From a virus, in IMG/VR virus record IMGVR_UViG_3300033146_006216, positions 1 through 39,040 of that record: 39,040 nucleotides of DNA; one strand, 5' to 3'. Positions 31,242 through 39,040 of the stretch are shown piece after piece. Position numbers and translations under genes: made by a program. The notes under the pieces were generated by a model. That model had not been told where the DNA came from. It was given only the letters and a program-made list of their open reading frames with translations, and searched no databases. The number at the start of each line of letters is the position of its first letter. The first letter of the stretch is position 1.

Positions 31242-31580
31242 ATGGAAACTTTTCCTCTTAATCCATACTATTCAGTTTCAGAGGAGATTGCTTTTGATGT
31301 ATTGATCTCCAATACAGGAGAACTTGGTAAAGAACAAAGACGACTCAAAAGTGATAGTTCAAGAAGTGCTTGGAAATGGGAAATGAAAAATGTTGTTAAA
31401 ACTGCTGCCAATCAAGCATGGGATTTCTTTAAGGCAAGGAAGGGGAGCTTTGAGGCTTTTTATTTTATATATGAAGGTGAGACTCATACAGTACGGTTTG
31501 GAACAAACAAGATGAGTAGAGAGCAATTTGAGTATCAACTTTATAATGGTGGGATTGCAATTGTAGAGGTGACATCATGA
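31242..31580 (+). CDS. Minor tail protein (M-like position)
   Basis: 112 residues, METFPLNPYYSVSEEIAFDVLISNTGELGKEQRRLKSD ... WDFFKARKGSFEAFYFIYEG, with the F.ARKG.....F pattern of phage minor tail proteins such as DUF2460 and lambda M-type proteins. It should form part of the distal tail ring. Overlaps the next gene by 4 bases (ATGA). Confidence 0.65.
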   Translation: METFPLNPYYSVSEEIAFDVLISNTGELGKEQRRLKSDSSRSAWKWEMKNVVKTAANQAWDFFKARKGSFEAFYFIYEGETHTVRFGTNKMSREQFEYQLYNGGIAIVEVTS

Positions 31581-32143
31581 CACTTTCTTCTTCTTATTTA
31601 TCTGAAAAAGATAAAGTAGGAAACAAACCTAATACATTGATAAAGTTTTATGAAGACGAAACAACGGTTCATAAATTTATTGATGCTTTAGAAGATCACA
31701 CTATTAATGGAGAATTGTATAAGTCAATGGGATTTGCTGTAAGTGATGTAACAACAACAAAGGAAGGTGGTACGCAACAAATCACAATAACAATACCAAA
31801 TGTCACGAAATTTGGTATTCAGTTATTTGCAGCCGGTGCATTACTGGGGAAGACAGTTGAGGTTTACAAGGTTTTTAGAGATTTAACCACCATTACACCT
31901 CCTTTGTGGTTTAAAGGAACAGTAACACAATCTCCAATGACTGAAATGACCATCACATTAACAGTAGAAGGTAAAGGCAAGATATTAAAAAAACCTTTTA
32001 GGATGCCTTCACACGGAGAAACCTGTTGGCATGATTTTAAGGATGATATTTGTAGATATGCCGGTCCTGAAACATCCTGTGATAGACAAAAAGCAACATG
32101 TAAATCTTATGGTAATTTTGACAATTTTGGGGGGATGCCATGA
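31577..32143 (+). CDS. Minor tail protein, lambda L-like with Cys cluster
   Basis: 188 residues. Beta-rich N-terminus and a C-terminal Cys module, ETCWHDFKDDICRYAGPETSCDRQKATCKSYGNFDNFGGMP, whose four Cys match the iron-sulfur site described for lambda gpL-type proteins. Part of the tail tip. Coupled to both neighbours by 4-base overlaps. Confidence 0.75.
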   Translation: MTLSSSYLSEKDKVGNKPNTLIKFYEDETTVHKFIDALEDHTINGELYKSMGFAVSDVTTTKEGGTQQITITIPNVTKFGIQLFAAGALLGKTVEVYKVFRDLTTITPPLWFKGTVTQSPMTEMTITLTVEGKGKILKKPFRMPSHGETCWHDFKDDICRYAGPETSCDRQKATCKSYGNFDNFGGMP

Positions 32144-32505
32144 TTGATATGTTGTCTTTTAGATATGACATTAAATGCCCATATAATTGTTATTTATTTG
32201 TCTGTGATGTTTTTGAGGTTGTAAAAGGGTGTGAATTTAAAAGACCTTTTGAAAGTTTGCCAATAGATAGATCTTGTTGGAATGACATTTTAAATTCTTA
32301 TTTCAGCAAAAAAAAGAAACGTATTGAACCTTCAAAATGGGACTTGGTTGTGATGAAAATAAAAGGAGTATTGCATCTTGCCATTTATGAAGGAGATGGA
32401 ATGATTATCCACACAACTTTAGATAGACCGGTAAGAAGTTCTTATTCCAGGTATCTAAAACATATTATAGGAGTGTATGAGATATGTCATCAACCGGAAG
32501 TTTAA
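32140..32505 (+). CDS. NlpC/P60-like tail tip peptidase (lambda K-like)
   Basis: 121 residues. Cys17 in YNCYLFV and His79 in VLHLAIYEGDGMIIH follow the NlpC/P60 Cys-His order; His91 is also nearby. In lambda K the matching domain follows a Mov34-like part, which is missing here. It could cut peptide cross-links during DNA entry or act in tip assembly. Overlaps the J-like gene by 22 bases. Confidence 0.65.
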   Translation: MIDMLSFRYDIKCPYNCYLFVCDVFEVVKGCEFKRPFESLPIDRSCWNDILNSYFSKKKKRIEPSKWDLVVMKIKGVLHLAIYEGDGMIIHTTLDRPVRSSYSRYLKHIIGVYEICHQPEV

Positions 32506-35500
32506 TTGGTGGAATAATAGGAGCTGTTATTGGTTTTGCCACCGGTGGTTGGGGTATAGCTGTTGCGTGGGGATTCAGCATTGGCTCCTCTGTAGGAGCG
32601 TTAATAGACCCACCTTCCTTTGGTAATCTTAATTATGGAGAAACAGACCCTGCTCAGCAGTCCAATGTATATAGCTATAATGGATTAAAAAATAGTGAAG
32701 ATAAAAGACAACCTGCTCCAATTGATCTTGGAGAGCATATGGTTGCAGGGAATAGGCACTATTGGGAAAGGCTTCCTGCTGTAGACAATAATTCTGTCCT
32801 TGCTGTTGGGATTACTCTTGCTCTTGGGAAAATTAAAAGTATTAAGAGGATATGGGTTAATGATATTCCTTGGGAGTTATTAACAGGCAAAAAAGGTTAT
32901 CAATATTGGCTTGGAGACAAAGACCAAACTTGGGATAATCCGGATTATTTTGAAGGTTCCGGTGTTGGGAAATCTCTTATTAGAGGCGCTTATGAGACAA
33001 CAGTTGACAATACTTTAATTGAGGAAGGAGGTGCTGTTGTATCCGGTTCTTCTCCTGATGGTTCTCAGGACATTGTTGTTCAACCAAAAGTTATTGAAGA
33101 TGCTGGAGATGGTGGTCTTACGGATGGAACAGACCCTGACCCTGACACAGGTTTTGATGGAGATGAACCTGAATATCAATTACAGCTGGATAATGCTTAT
33201 ATTTATCAATCTCCTGTTCTTGATGCTACAAGTCTTTTTGTTGCTTTCCAAATGAACGCATTAGGGTATTTAAATAGAGAGACAGGAGATTTAGAAGAAC
33301 ATTCTATAAGGATTTCTGTTTATTACAGAAAAGTTGGAGAAACTAATTGGAATTGGGGTTTTACCAAAGTTAAAACTGCAAATTCAAATAGTAAATTAGA
33401 ATGGGAGTGGTTAGTTAAAGACAATTTAGAACCCGGACAATATGAAGTTGCAATTATTAATCACAATGATGTTTTAGATGAATATGAGTATTTAGATGAA
33501 CTTAGATTGGCATACCACAAAGAAGGTTCTGATGATCATTACAATTTTAGAGGAATTGCAAAAATAGAGTTTTATTTTATAGCCAATTCACAATTAAATT
33601 ATCGCATGCCTACTTTTAAAATAGAAACTGAAGGCAGTGAGGAAATAGAGGTTTTTTCAACTCCTTCTGTGTCAACAATTGGGTATAGTAGGAATCCTGC
33701 ATGGCATATTTATTATTTACTTAAAAATCATGTTTATGACCCTTTTCCTGCTGATGCTTTTGATATTCAATCTTTTATTGATGCAGCAACATATTTTGAT
33801 GATAATGATATTAAATGCGATTTAGTGATTGATAATTACAATAGTGCTGAAGAATTTATTCAACAAATATGCACAGCCTCCGGAATGTATTTAAGAGAAA
33901 GTTTTGGTGTGTATTCTCTTGTTATTGACAAAGATGAGGCTTCTACATTTCAATTTGATATGACTACTATGGTTAATCCTGCAATTAGTGAAGATGGAAT
34001 GCCTCCGGAACAACAAGAAACAATTTCAATTGAACCTATACCTGTTGAAGGTAAATATACCCATATTATTGCAACGTTTAGAAATAGAGATTTAGATTAT
34101 GAATATGATGAGATTGAAGTAATTGCAGATGATTGGGATAAAGCAACAGAACCTTATAATCCCTTAAAGGTAAGTTTGCCAGGTGTATCCAGAAGGTTTC
34201 AAGCTGAATTTTTAGTACAAAAAATGATGCAACATTCAAGAAAAGCAGAGGTGATGGTTTCTTTTAAGGCAACTATAGCAGCTTTAAATGTTGATGTTTT
34301 AAATATTGTAAATATTTCACATGAACTACCAGGTTGGGGGTATGATGCAAATGGCGTTAAAGTGGATGCAGGTCCTTTATTCCGGATTATAAGTATTGCG
34401 TATGGACAAAATGATGAAATCCAAATTACTGCAATAAATCACTCTCCAGATATACATTCTGTTACAATTGGCACTTATGACCCACCTTCCTTTGATAAAG
34501 TCACAAAATGCAATCCTGTAACTGGTTTAACTTTATCTATTGTTAACAGAACAGATGATTCCGGGTTTCAATTACCTAAGCTTAAAATTGATTTTACAAA
34601 GCCAGTTGATGTAAATTTCAAACAAGCTCAAATCTGGCTCAAATCTGACAGCATGAAGGATTACCAAAAAGTTGGAGAAACTCCAAATAATTCAATCTCA
34701 ATTGATAATTTAACAGAAGGGAAGAGTTATTCAATTGCTGTTGTAGCAGTTTCAAACAGTAATCCAGCATGGATTGCGTCAATTCCTGAAAGCCCAAAAG
34801 CATCTATTTCAATTCCTTTTGTAACTCCTCCAAATGTAACTTTCAATGAGCCTGGTTGTGTTTATGATGGTTTAACAATCATTGCAGAAATAAATCAATT
34901 ACCAAATTACTCCGGCTATTATGAATTGAGAACCTCCAATCCTGTCGATTGGGAAAATGATGCATCCGGAAAGTTGGCAACTTCATTAAGTAATGTTTTA
35001 ACCGTTGTTCAAAAATCCACTGCAGAAAGTATAACTATTTACGCTAAAGCTAAGACACTGAAAGGAGTGTATTCACAATCTGCTGCATCTTTAGAATTAT
35101 CTAAAAGTCTATATGAAGCTGTAACACATAATGATATTGCACAAAGTAACTCCAAAAATAAAATCCTAAATGGTGGTGTCTTATATAACTATACCACCAC
35201 TGTAAATGGAAAAGTTTATACAAAATTTGATAATTTTTTTTCCGGTGCTTCTGTCTCTGTAATTTCATTGCCAGAGTCTCAAAAATCACAATGGGGTTAT
35301 GGTCCTGATTCACTTTTTAAGGATGCAGAAGATTTGTTGTGTGGTCAGGATATAATTATTCAACCCAAAAACGCTGCAAGGTATATGACTTTAAGCTATT
35401 GGTGTACATGGGCTGAAAAGAATTCTATTAGATATGATAATCCAATTATACTTTTTGATTATATGGATGGTAATCATGTTTCTCTCGGAACTGAAGAATT

Positions 35501-36797
35501 TTTGGGCACAGCAGGAGAAACAACATGGTTTATTAACAAGCACAAACTTACTGTTCCTGCAGGAACAGAGCTTGTACGAATGTATATTAAAGGAACAGGT
35601 GTTTTTGACTGTTTTATGTTTGTTGAAGGCACTTTATATCCTCAATTTATGTTGCATTCTGCAGATTCCGGAGATGGTCTTTTGTCAAACTTGGAGCAGA
35701 TTTCATATCTCCAAATGTTGATGAACCTAAATGCACACATGGACGAGATTACTGGGACAATAGATACTTTCTTAGATAGGACTAAACTTTACTATGAATT
35801 AGAAAATAATGCATTTATTCTTAAAACAAAAGCCTTCAGATTGCTTTCAGGCAATATTGAGGGGAATTATGCCATGATTGAGGCAATGGATGGAACATTA
35901 GTTCTCAAAACCAATACTGAGGGTTATATTTCACAAATTGCATTAGGTAGTACAGGGTATGGATCAGTAATTAATCTTAACTCAGATCAGCTAAATGTTT
36001 CAGCTTTTACAGTATTTACAAATGGAAAAAATTTAGTGGAAAATATAAATGCCTCTCTTACTTTAATTGATGGAGGGATGTTACAATCAGATACTATAAT
36101 CTCAAACATTATATTTTCTGGAGCTGCACTTGAAATAAATAGCAGTACTCCAACAAGAGAACATCCAGTATATGGAACAATAGCAACCGGTGTGTATTTA
36201 GGTTGCAGTGCAAATCCATTAGATACAGATCCTGCAAGAGCAAGGTTTGATATGGATGGTAATTTTTGGATAGGTGCTGTAAATTTTGGAACAGCTCCTT
36301 TTACTTTAAATCCACATGGAGATATGCTTGTTAATTCTGCCAGATTTAACGGAACAATTCGGGTTGATGCTTCTTTTAGCCCACAAACAAGCAAATGGAG
36401 TACTGCCCAAGTTTCAAACGATTACGTCGAAATTACAGAAGATAGCATTGGAGTTTATTATACTGCATACACAACGCCAACTAGTTGTGTAATGAAAAAA
36501 GACCGTTTGACAATAGGAAATGGTCTACGTCAAACTGAATATAATAAATACGGTTTGTTCGAGTGGGACTATTATAATTTAACATGGAAACAATACTGCT
36601 TAAGTATTTATGGTTTAGTAAATATAACAGATTCAGTAACTTTACTTGATTTTAATTTAGGAACCGCAGATGAAGGCTTTATTAAGCCATTGGGTTACAT
36701 GTCTGCAGATGGTACAAAGGGGATATCACAGACAATCGATTTAACAAGCATCACTTCACTTACCGTGAAAAATGGTTTGGTTGTTGGTGCTGCATAA
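32484..36797 (+). CDS. Tail tip host-specificity protein (lambda J-like)
   Basis: 1437 residues, the largest gene here. A Gly-rich hydrophobic N-terminus (GSLIGGIIGAVIGFATGGWGIAVAWGF), as in lambda I-type proteins, appears fused to the J-like hub (AVGITLALGKIKSIKRIWVNDIPWEL; AEEFIQQICTASGMYLRESFGVYSLVIDKDE). Fibronectin-like domains follow (about 660-880), then a long C-terminal fibre part. It forms the central tip and contacts the receptor. A run of Asp/Pro/Gly (DGGLTDGTDPDPDTGFDGDEPE, about 213-234) looks like a linker or an insertion in the hub. Confidence 0.8.
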   Translation: MSSTGSLIGGIIGAVIGFATGGWGIAVAWGFSIGSSVGALIDPPSFGNLNYGETDPAQQSNVYSYNGLKNSEDKRQPAPIDLGEHMVAGNRHYWERLPAVDNNSVLAVGITLALGKIKSIKRIWVNDIPWELLTGKKGYQYWLGDKDQTWDNPDYFEGSGVGKSLIRGAYETTVDNTLIEEGGAVVSGSSPDGSQDIVVQPKVIEDAGDGGLTDGTDPDPDTGFDGDEPEYQLQLDNAYIYQSPVLDATSLFVAFQMNALGYLNRETGDLEEHSIRISVYYRKVGETNWNWGFTKVKTANSNSKLEWEWLVKDNLEPGQYEVAIINHNDVLDEYEYLDELRLAYHKEGSDDHYNFRGIAKIEFYFIANSQLNYRMPTFKIETEGSEEIEVFSTPSVSTIGYSRNPAWHIYYLLKNHVYDPFPADAFDIQSFIDAATYFDDNDIKCDLVIDNYNSAEEFIQQICTASGMYLRESFGVYSLVIDKDEASTFQFDMTTMVNPAISEDGMPPEQQETISIEPIPVEGKYTHIIATFRNRDLDYEYDEIEVIADDWDKATEPYNPLKVSLPGVSRRFQAEFLVQKMMQHSRKAEVMVSFKATIAALNVDVLNIVNISHELPGWGYDANGVKVDAGPLFRIISIAYGQNDEIQITAINHSPDIHSVTIGTYDPPSFDKVTKCNPVTGLTLSIVNRTDDSGFQLPKLKIDFTKPVDVNFKQAQIWLKSDSMKDYQKVGETPNNSISIDNLTEGKSYSIAVVAVSNSNPAWIASIPESPKASISIPFVTPPNVTFNEPGCVYDGLTIIAEINQLPNYSGYYELRTSNPVDWENDASGKLATSLSNVLTVVQKSTAESITIYAKAKTLKGVYSQSAASLELSKSLYEAVTHNDIAQSNSKNKILNGGVLYNYTTTVNGKVYTKFDNFFSGASVSVISLPESQKSQWGYGPDSLFKDAEDLLCGQDIIIQPKNAARYMTLSYWCTWAEKNSIRYDNPIILFDYMDGNHVSLGTEEFLGTAGETTWFINKHKLTVPAGTELVRMYIKGTGVFDCFMFVEGTLYPQFMLHSADSGDGLLSNLEQISYLQMLMNLNAHMDEITGTIDTFLDRTKLYYELENNAFILKTKAFRLLSGNIEGNYAMIEAMDGTLVLKTNTEGYISQIALGSTGYGSVINLNSDQLNVSAFTVFTNGKNLVENINASLTLIDGGMLQSDTIISNIIFSGAALEINSSTPTREHPVYGTIATGVYLGCSANPLDTDPARARFDMDGNFWIGAVNFGTAPFTLNPHGDMLVNSARFNGTIRVDASFSPQTSKWSTAQVSNDYVEITEDSIGVYYTAYTTPTSCVMKKDRLTIGNGLRQTEYNKYGLFEWDYYNLTWKQYCLSIYGLVNITDSVTLLDFNLGTADEGFIKPLGYMSADGTKGISQTIDLTSITSLTVKNGLVVGAA

Positions 36798-36821
36798 TAT
36801 ATTCAACAAAAGGAGGAATAT

Positions 36822-37055
36822 ATGAAAAAAACAAATAAGCAAGAAAACCAAAATAAAAAACTGGAAACAAAAACAGAGCAACCTATTAAAGACTATAAAA
36901 AAGCATGTGACGAGTTATTTAAGCTTGTAAATGGTTTGTTACCTTCTCTTTCTGAGCCTGCACGAATAGGTTGTGTAGTGATTTTGAACCGTATTATGGC
37001 AGAAACCAATATAATGAAAAAATCAAACCCAGCTCAAACACCTTTTACAAAATAA
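36822..37055 (+). CDS. Small Lys-rich protein between J and fibre
   Basis: 77 residues. Charged N-terminus (MKKTNKQENQNKKLETKTEQP), then a helical stretch with LPSLSEPARIGCVVILNRIM. No family recognised. The start region AGGAGGAATATATGAAAAAAACAAAT closely resembles those of the protease and capsid genes. A fibre chaperone is possible by position only. Confidence 0.5.
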   Translation: MKKTNKQENQNKKLETKTEQPIKDYKKACDELFKLVNGLLPSLSEPARIGCVVILNRIMAETNIMKKSNPAQTPFTK

Positions 37056-37070
37056 GGAGGGAGGCAACAT

Positions 37071-38465
37071 ATGGCATCAGAATCATATTCTCAGGATATA
37101 TCTGCAAAACTTAGACAAGTCCTTGCAACCAACGTTCAGTTGCAAACACAAATGAAAACTTTAGATTATAAAAATGCAGTGGCATTATTGCATGATGATG
37201 GTGTGTTTGAGGGGTTTCTATTCTCAAACACAGGTATGGATCTTACTGTATCCAAAACTGGCACTTATGTTTTAAAATCTGAGTCCGTTGCTCTTTTTCA
37301 AGGGTCCAAAGTGACTGTATTGGACACAGAAAATATTCTTACAGTTAATCCAGGAGACTCTTCAAATCCAAGAATAGATGTTATTTTTCTAAATAAAGAA
37401 GGGGTTTTTTTAAACCAGGGTGAAGCTGCAGCAACACCGGTTGAACCAACAGTCACAGACGGTTTAAAATTATGTTCTATCTCTGTTCCTGCAGGAGAAA
37501 CAGATGGTTCTGGTCTTGTTTTGACAGATGCACGTGTGTTCGTAGAAACTAGTAATGTGGTTAAATCAGTGGATGGAAGAACTGGTGTTATCACTTTAAA
37601 TGATTTATATGGATCAAAAGGCAAAGAACATGAACATAATAATAAAATGGAATTAGATGAAATTTCAAATAGTGGATCCGGTATTATTATATCAGAGACA
37701 GAAAGGGCAAAGCTTTCAGGAATTGATGATTCTGCCAACAACTATTCTCACCCGACAACACACCCCCCATCAATAATTGTCCAAGATTCAAGTAACCGAT
37801 TTGTAACAGATTTAGAGATAGCAACCTGGAACGGTAAGGAGCCTGCTTTTACAAAAAATACAGGCTTTAATAAAGATTTAGGTACAACAGCAGGGACTGT
37901 TTCAGAGGGAAACCACACCCATCCAACAATAGGGAACGCATTGAAAATACAAGGAAAAGATGTTTCAACAACTGCCCCAACTGACGGACAAGTGTTGGCA
38001 TTTTCTTCTTCTACTAGTAAATATGTACCAACAACACCTTCAAGTGGGGGGGGGACTCTAACATACGAACATATGAGTACAGGTTGGATTAATACTACAG
38101 TTGGAACAACCTACAGTAATTTAACAATAACATATTCAAAAGAGTCAGGCAGTGGAACAGAGTTTAGTACCAGTACAAGGATATTTACTGCAGCACGAGG
38201 CGGAAAATTGCGAGTGGCTCTTCATGGATTGGTAACTCATTCAGCGAGCTATTCAAGTATGTATATAAAGCTAAAGAAGAATACTACAGAAATTACCAAT
38301 AGTGAAAGTTCAACTGCACAAATAATCGCTGGTAAAAATATGGGATTTAGTTATGAATTTTTTATTGAACTGTCTTCAGGAGACACTCTCCAATGGCTTG
38401 CAAAATCTGCATCTGCTGGAGGAAGTTTTAAAAAAATACAATTAACATTTCAGTGGGTGGCGTAA
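37071..38465 (+). CDS. Tail fibre / receptor-binding protein
   Basis: 464 residues. The N-terminal domain (1-160; NPGDSSNPRIDVIFLNKEGVFLN, SVPAGETDGSGLVLTDARVFVE) is a known fibre/baseplate-adhesin opening. Next come VKSVDGRTGVITLNDLYGSKG and His-rich shaft motifs (EHEHNN, SHPTTHPP, NHTHPTIG) typical of trimeric fibres. The C-terminal 140 residues after a Gly run form a beta-sandwich head likely to bind the receptor. AGGAGGGAGG precedes the ATG. Confidence 0.75.
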   Translation: MASESYSQDISAKLRQVLATNVQLQTQMKTLDYKNAVALLHDDGVFEGFLFSNTGMDLTVSKTGTYVLKSESVALFQGSKVTVLDTENILTVNPGDSSNPRIDVIFLNKEGVFLNQGEAAATPVEPTVTDGLKLCSISVPAGETDGSGLVLTDARVFVETSNVVKSVDGRTGVITLNDLYGSKGKEHEHNNKMELDEISNSGSGIIISETERAKLSGIDDSANNYSHPTTHPPSIIVQDSSNRFVTDLEIATWNGKEPAFTKNTGFNKDLGTTAGTVSEGNHTHPTIGNALKIQGKDVSTTAPTDGQVLAFSSSTSKYVPTTPSSGGGTLTYEHMSTGWINTTVGTTYSNLTITYSKESGSGTEFSTSTRIFTAARGGKLRVALHGLVTHSASYSSMYIKLKKNTTEITNSESSTAQIIAGKNMGFSYEFFIELSSGDTLQWLAKSASAGGSFKKIQLTFQWVA

Positions 38466-38479
38466 ATAAAGGAGGAAAA

Positions 38480-39040
38480 ATGAAAATTAAACTTTGGCTA
38501 CATGAAACAATTTTAAAAAATAGTGATGACTGCAGTATTTTCAGAGCCGGATTTGATTTAGATTTTATTAAAAAGTATGTAAAATTAGCATATAAATCTC
38601 AGCCAATTGATATTGAATTTAAAGACTATGAGGAGTTTACATCTATACCTACAGAGGCTGACAGACATGTTGCTTTAAACAATTTTAAACTTGTTGCCTT
38701 TCCAACAGATGCTGTTGATTGCCTATTAATTGCCGACAAAGACATGGGTAAATGTGGTTTACAGGCAACAGCAGAGCGTTTTAATCACTTAGTTTTTAAT
38801 GTTTATAAGAATATTTATAATAAAAATGATTTGGAGAGTTTAGGGTTTTTGTTTGCACATGAGTTAGGCCACACTTTAGGTTTAAATCATTATGTAAGAC
38901 CAAGTTATGTTAACCCTGATACTGTAGACCCTGTATGGTTGGACTATTTAATAATGCAATACCCTGCAAAACATATAACGACTATAGAGGAACTGGAAAC
39001 TGAAGATATTTGGAGAGACCAAATTGTAACACCTAAAAAT
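38480..39040 (+). CDS. Zinc metalloprotease, metzincin type (runs off the right edge)
   Basis: At least 187 residues from ATG 38480 with GGAGG upstream, cut by the window end. H127-E128-x-x-H131-x-x-G-x-x-H137 (AHELGHTLGLNH) is the extended metzincin zinc site, and Met159 in LIMQYP could be the Met-turn. No signal peptide. It follows the fibre gene, so it may be a virion or late protein acting on envelope or surface proteins, or a conversion gene. Substrate unknown. Confidence 0.75.
   Translation, partial: MKIKLWLHETILKNSDDCSIFRAGFDLDFIKKYVKLAYKSQPIDIEFKDYEEFTSIPTEADRHVALNNFKLVAFPTDAVDCLLIADKDMGKCGLQATAERFNHLVFNVYKNIYNKNDLESLGFLFAHELGHTLGLNHYVRPSYVNPDTVDPVWLDYLIMQYPAKHITTIEELETEDIWRDQIVTPKN

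Larger units (their letters stand above)
5814..39040. mobile_element. Mu-like transposable prophage (left end to window edge)
   Basis: Repressor, Ner-like protein, MuA, MuB, DUF1018/gp16, Mor-like activator, DUF935 portal and MuF-like protein occur in Mu order. The tail genes, however, are of the lambda siphovirus type. The left boundary is placed at a TGTA (5814) just outside the first of three end-like motifs. The five bases before it, GAAAA (5809-5813), would be the target duplication. The right end is not in the window. Nearly all genes are intact and closely packed, which suggests a recent or functional element; the split protease is the exception. Confidence 0.85.

Noticed and set aside
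38378-38392. GGAGACACTCTCC near the fibre gene end as another GTGTC-type control site
   Set aside because: Single short chance palindrome inside a coding region, without the tandem GTGTCAGACAC units.
1-39040. tRNA genes, rRNA genes and CRISPR arrays
   Set aside because: I saw no cloverleaf with a GTTCGANTC-type arm, no rRNA-like segment and no regularly spaced repeats.

Overview
The window looks like the chromosome of a low-GC, probably Gram-negative bacterium carrying a Mu-like transposable prophage. Bases 1 to about 5813 are host or accessory DNA. From about 5814 to the right edge the sequence is prophage, and its right end lies outside the window. I cannot name the host genus. The Gram-negative guess rests on a membrane-anchored spanin-like gene beside the lysis genes and on several signal-peptide-like N-termini.

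Left flank (1-5813): a HigBA-type toxin-antitoxin pair in which the antitoxin carries a C-terminal ImmA/IrrE-like metallopeptidase domain; a cluster of very small genes (one broken by an in-frame stop, one intact 57-residue protein followed by a clear terminator); a secreted TPR protein; a pentapeptide-repeat protein fused to a K+-channel-like pore, possibly read from a leaderless mRNA; and an unrecognised minus-strand gene.

Prophage left end and control region (5814-7507): three copies of a 17-base motif close to GTGCCATTTAATTTGAG lie in a layout that resembles a Mu left end. They are followed by a minus-strand zinc-ribbon membrane protein and an S24 (CI/LexA-type) repressor. A divergent operator region with a near-consensus early promoter comes next.

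Early region (7508-16384, all +): Ner-like regulator, MuA transposase (D277/D345/E395), MuB ATPase, a run of small accessory genes (duplicated winged-helix protein, DUF3164, deoxyribosyltransferase-like protein), a complete type II hammerhead ribozyme at 14275-14338, gp16/DUF1018, a Mor-type late activator, and SSB. It ends at a bidirectional terminator. A minus-strand cargo operon (16444-17518) encodes an SDH-family ClpP-fold serine protease and a small partner.

Late region (17614 to the end, all +): a 37-base near-perfect palindrome, likely the target of the Mor-like activator, precedes the lysis genes (transglycosylase, spanin-like, holin). Then come small and large terminase, DUF935 portal, MuF-like protein, prohead protease and capsid. 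The protease appears split by an exact 34-base duplication of its own translation start. The tail is of the lambda (siphovirus) type: connector, gp10-like, tail terminator, tube, a tail assembly chaperone pair joined by a GGGAAAC -1 frameshift site, tape measure, M-, L-, K- and J-like tip proteins, a fibre, and a zinc metzincin that runs off the right edge. A Mu-type replication and head module is thus combined with a lambda-type tail, as in the Pseudomonas phages B3 and D3112.

The most notable items are the hammerhead ribozyme inside the early transcript, the split protease, the frameshift site, the set of repeated end-like sites (two of them internal, next to cargo genes), and the Mor/palindrome pair.
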